Below are positions 5,126 through 5,463 of a DNA stretch of 5,463 nt, in pieces. Position 1 is the first letter of the stretch, and each line of letters begins with the position of its first letter. Position numbers and translations under genes: made by a program. Under the pieces are notes generated by a model. It was not told where the DNA came from. It ran no database searches and saw only the letters and a program-made list of their open reading frames with translations. Source of the DNA: JBOHHM01 sp050725495. GTDB taxonomy: Bacteria > Pseudomonadota > Gammaproteobacteria > Burkholderiales > Burkholderiaceae_C. The stretch lies in assembly GCA_050725495.1 (NCBI GenBank), contig JBOHHM010000155.1, positions 1 to 5,463 on the forward strand. Reading direction: 5' to 3'.

Positions 5126-5463
5126 TTCACTCCCTCGCAAGCCGACGTCCGCCGCTTCTTCTGCGCCGTCTACGCCAAGGCCCGTTCAGGTCAACCGCTT
5201 GAGGCTATCGAAATCATAGCAAGCCAGTGGATTGACGAGCACCCCGAGTACCACGCCGAGCTGGCCGACGGCGAGGCCGCGTTGCAGAAGATGTACGACG
5301 TGGAAGCCGGCCAGACCAACCCCTTCCTGCACCTGTCCATGCACCTGTCGATCAGCGAGCAGTGCAGCATCGACCAGCCGCGCGGCATACGCCAGGCGGT
5401 CGAGCTGCTGGCCGCGCGGCGCGACTCGCTGCACGAGGCCCACCACGAAACCATGGAATGCCT
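5123..5463 (+). CDS. DUF1841 family protein, 3' end missing
   Basis: An open frame of 113 codons plus 2 bases runs from ATG 5123 off the right edge. The start MFTPSQADVRRFF, then QWIDEHPEYHAEL, GQTNPFLHLSMHLSISEQ.SIDQP.GIR and a His-rich HEAHHETMEC tail are the hallmarks of DUF1841 proteins, which are about 140-150 aa and widespread in beta- and gammaproteobacteria. Their function is unknown. The conserved histidines (HLSMHL, HEAHH) could bind a metal, but this is speculation. The protein looks soluble, with no signal peptide or membrane segment. An in-frame TAG at 5099-5101 and no other start codon after it make ATG 5123 the only sensible start, despite the lack of a nearby ribosome site. 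The gene begins 58 nt after the regulator, same strand; a functional link is not implied. Residues 21-33 use unusual codons (see findings). Confidence 0.9.
   Translation, partial: MFTPSQADVRRFFCAVYAKARSGQPLEAIEIIASQWIDEHPEYHAELADGEAALQKMYDVEAGQTNPFLHLSMHLSISEQCSIDQPRGIRQAVELLAARRDSLHEAHHETMEC
5197..5224. repeat. Imperfect palindrome within the DUF1841 coding sequence
   Basis: GCTAT (5204-5208) and ATAGC (5216-5220) are inverted around CGAAATC. The outer bases GCTT (5197-5200) and AAGC (5221-5224) also pair, with a 3-nt bulge (GAG) on the left. The core resembles short GCTAT...ATAGC inverted repeats that I recall as common between genes in Comamonadaceae. This copy lies in frame inside a gene. 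Membership in a repeat family is unproven from one copy. Confidence 0.5.

Noticed and set aside
1..5463. CRISPR arrays, tRNA or rRNA genes, transposases, integrase or phage genes
   Set aside because: No evenly spaced direct repeats, no tRNA-like or rRNA-like segments and no mobile-element protein motifs were seen on either strand.

Overview
The window is typical GC-rich betaproteobacterial DNA. The protein set (a Bug-type periplasmic receptor, a PcaIJF/PcaR module and a DUF1841 protein) and the codon use (GCC, CTG and CGC dominate) suggest Comamonadaceae, for example Polaromonas, Variovorax or Rhodoferax relatives. That placement is inferred from remembered family resemblance, not from a search.

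Layout from left to right: (1) 1-586, minus strand, the N-terminal 195 codons of a Bug (tripartite tricarboxylate transporter) substrate-binding protein, running off the left edge. (2) 587-812, a divergent intergenic region unusually rich in inverted repeats, including a near-perfect 15-bp-stem hairpin. (3) 813-1466, plus strand, a YieH-like HAD phosphatase. (4) 1503-4153, minus strand, a three-gene catabolic operon read in the order pcaI, pcaJ, pcaF. (5) 4154-4260, a divergent control region with interlocking GTTC/GAAC half-sites. (6) 4261-5064, plus strand, an IclR-family regulator of the PcaR/PcaU/PobR branch. (7) 5123 to the right edge, plus strand, a DUF1841 protein cut off by the window end.

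The central genes form the last two steps of the beta-ketoadipate pathway. PcaIJ moves CoA from succinyl-CoA to 3-oxoadipate, and PcaF cleaves 3-oxoadipyl-CoA with CoA to succinyl-CoA and acetyl-CoA, which enter the TCA cycle. The divergent regulator very probably controls the operon and itself from the shared intergenic operator, most likely in response to 3-oxoadipate. The Bug protein may help take up an aromatic or carboxylate substrate, but the HAD gene in opposite orientation separates it from the operon, so this link is weak.

I found no convincing undescribed system. The points most worth a second look are the operator architecture, the strong hairpin between the Bug and HAD genes, and a short palindromic island of minor codons inside the DUF1841 gene that resembles a dispersed repeat.
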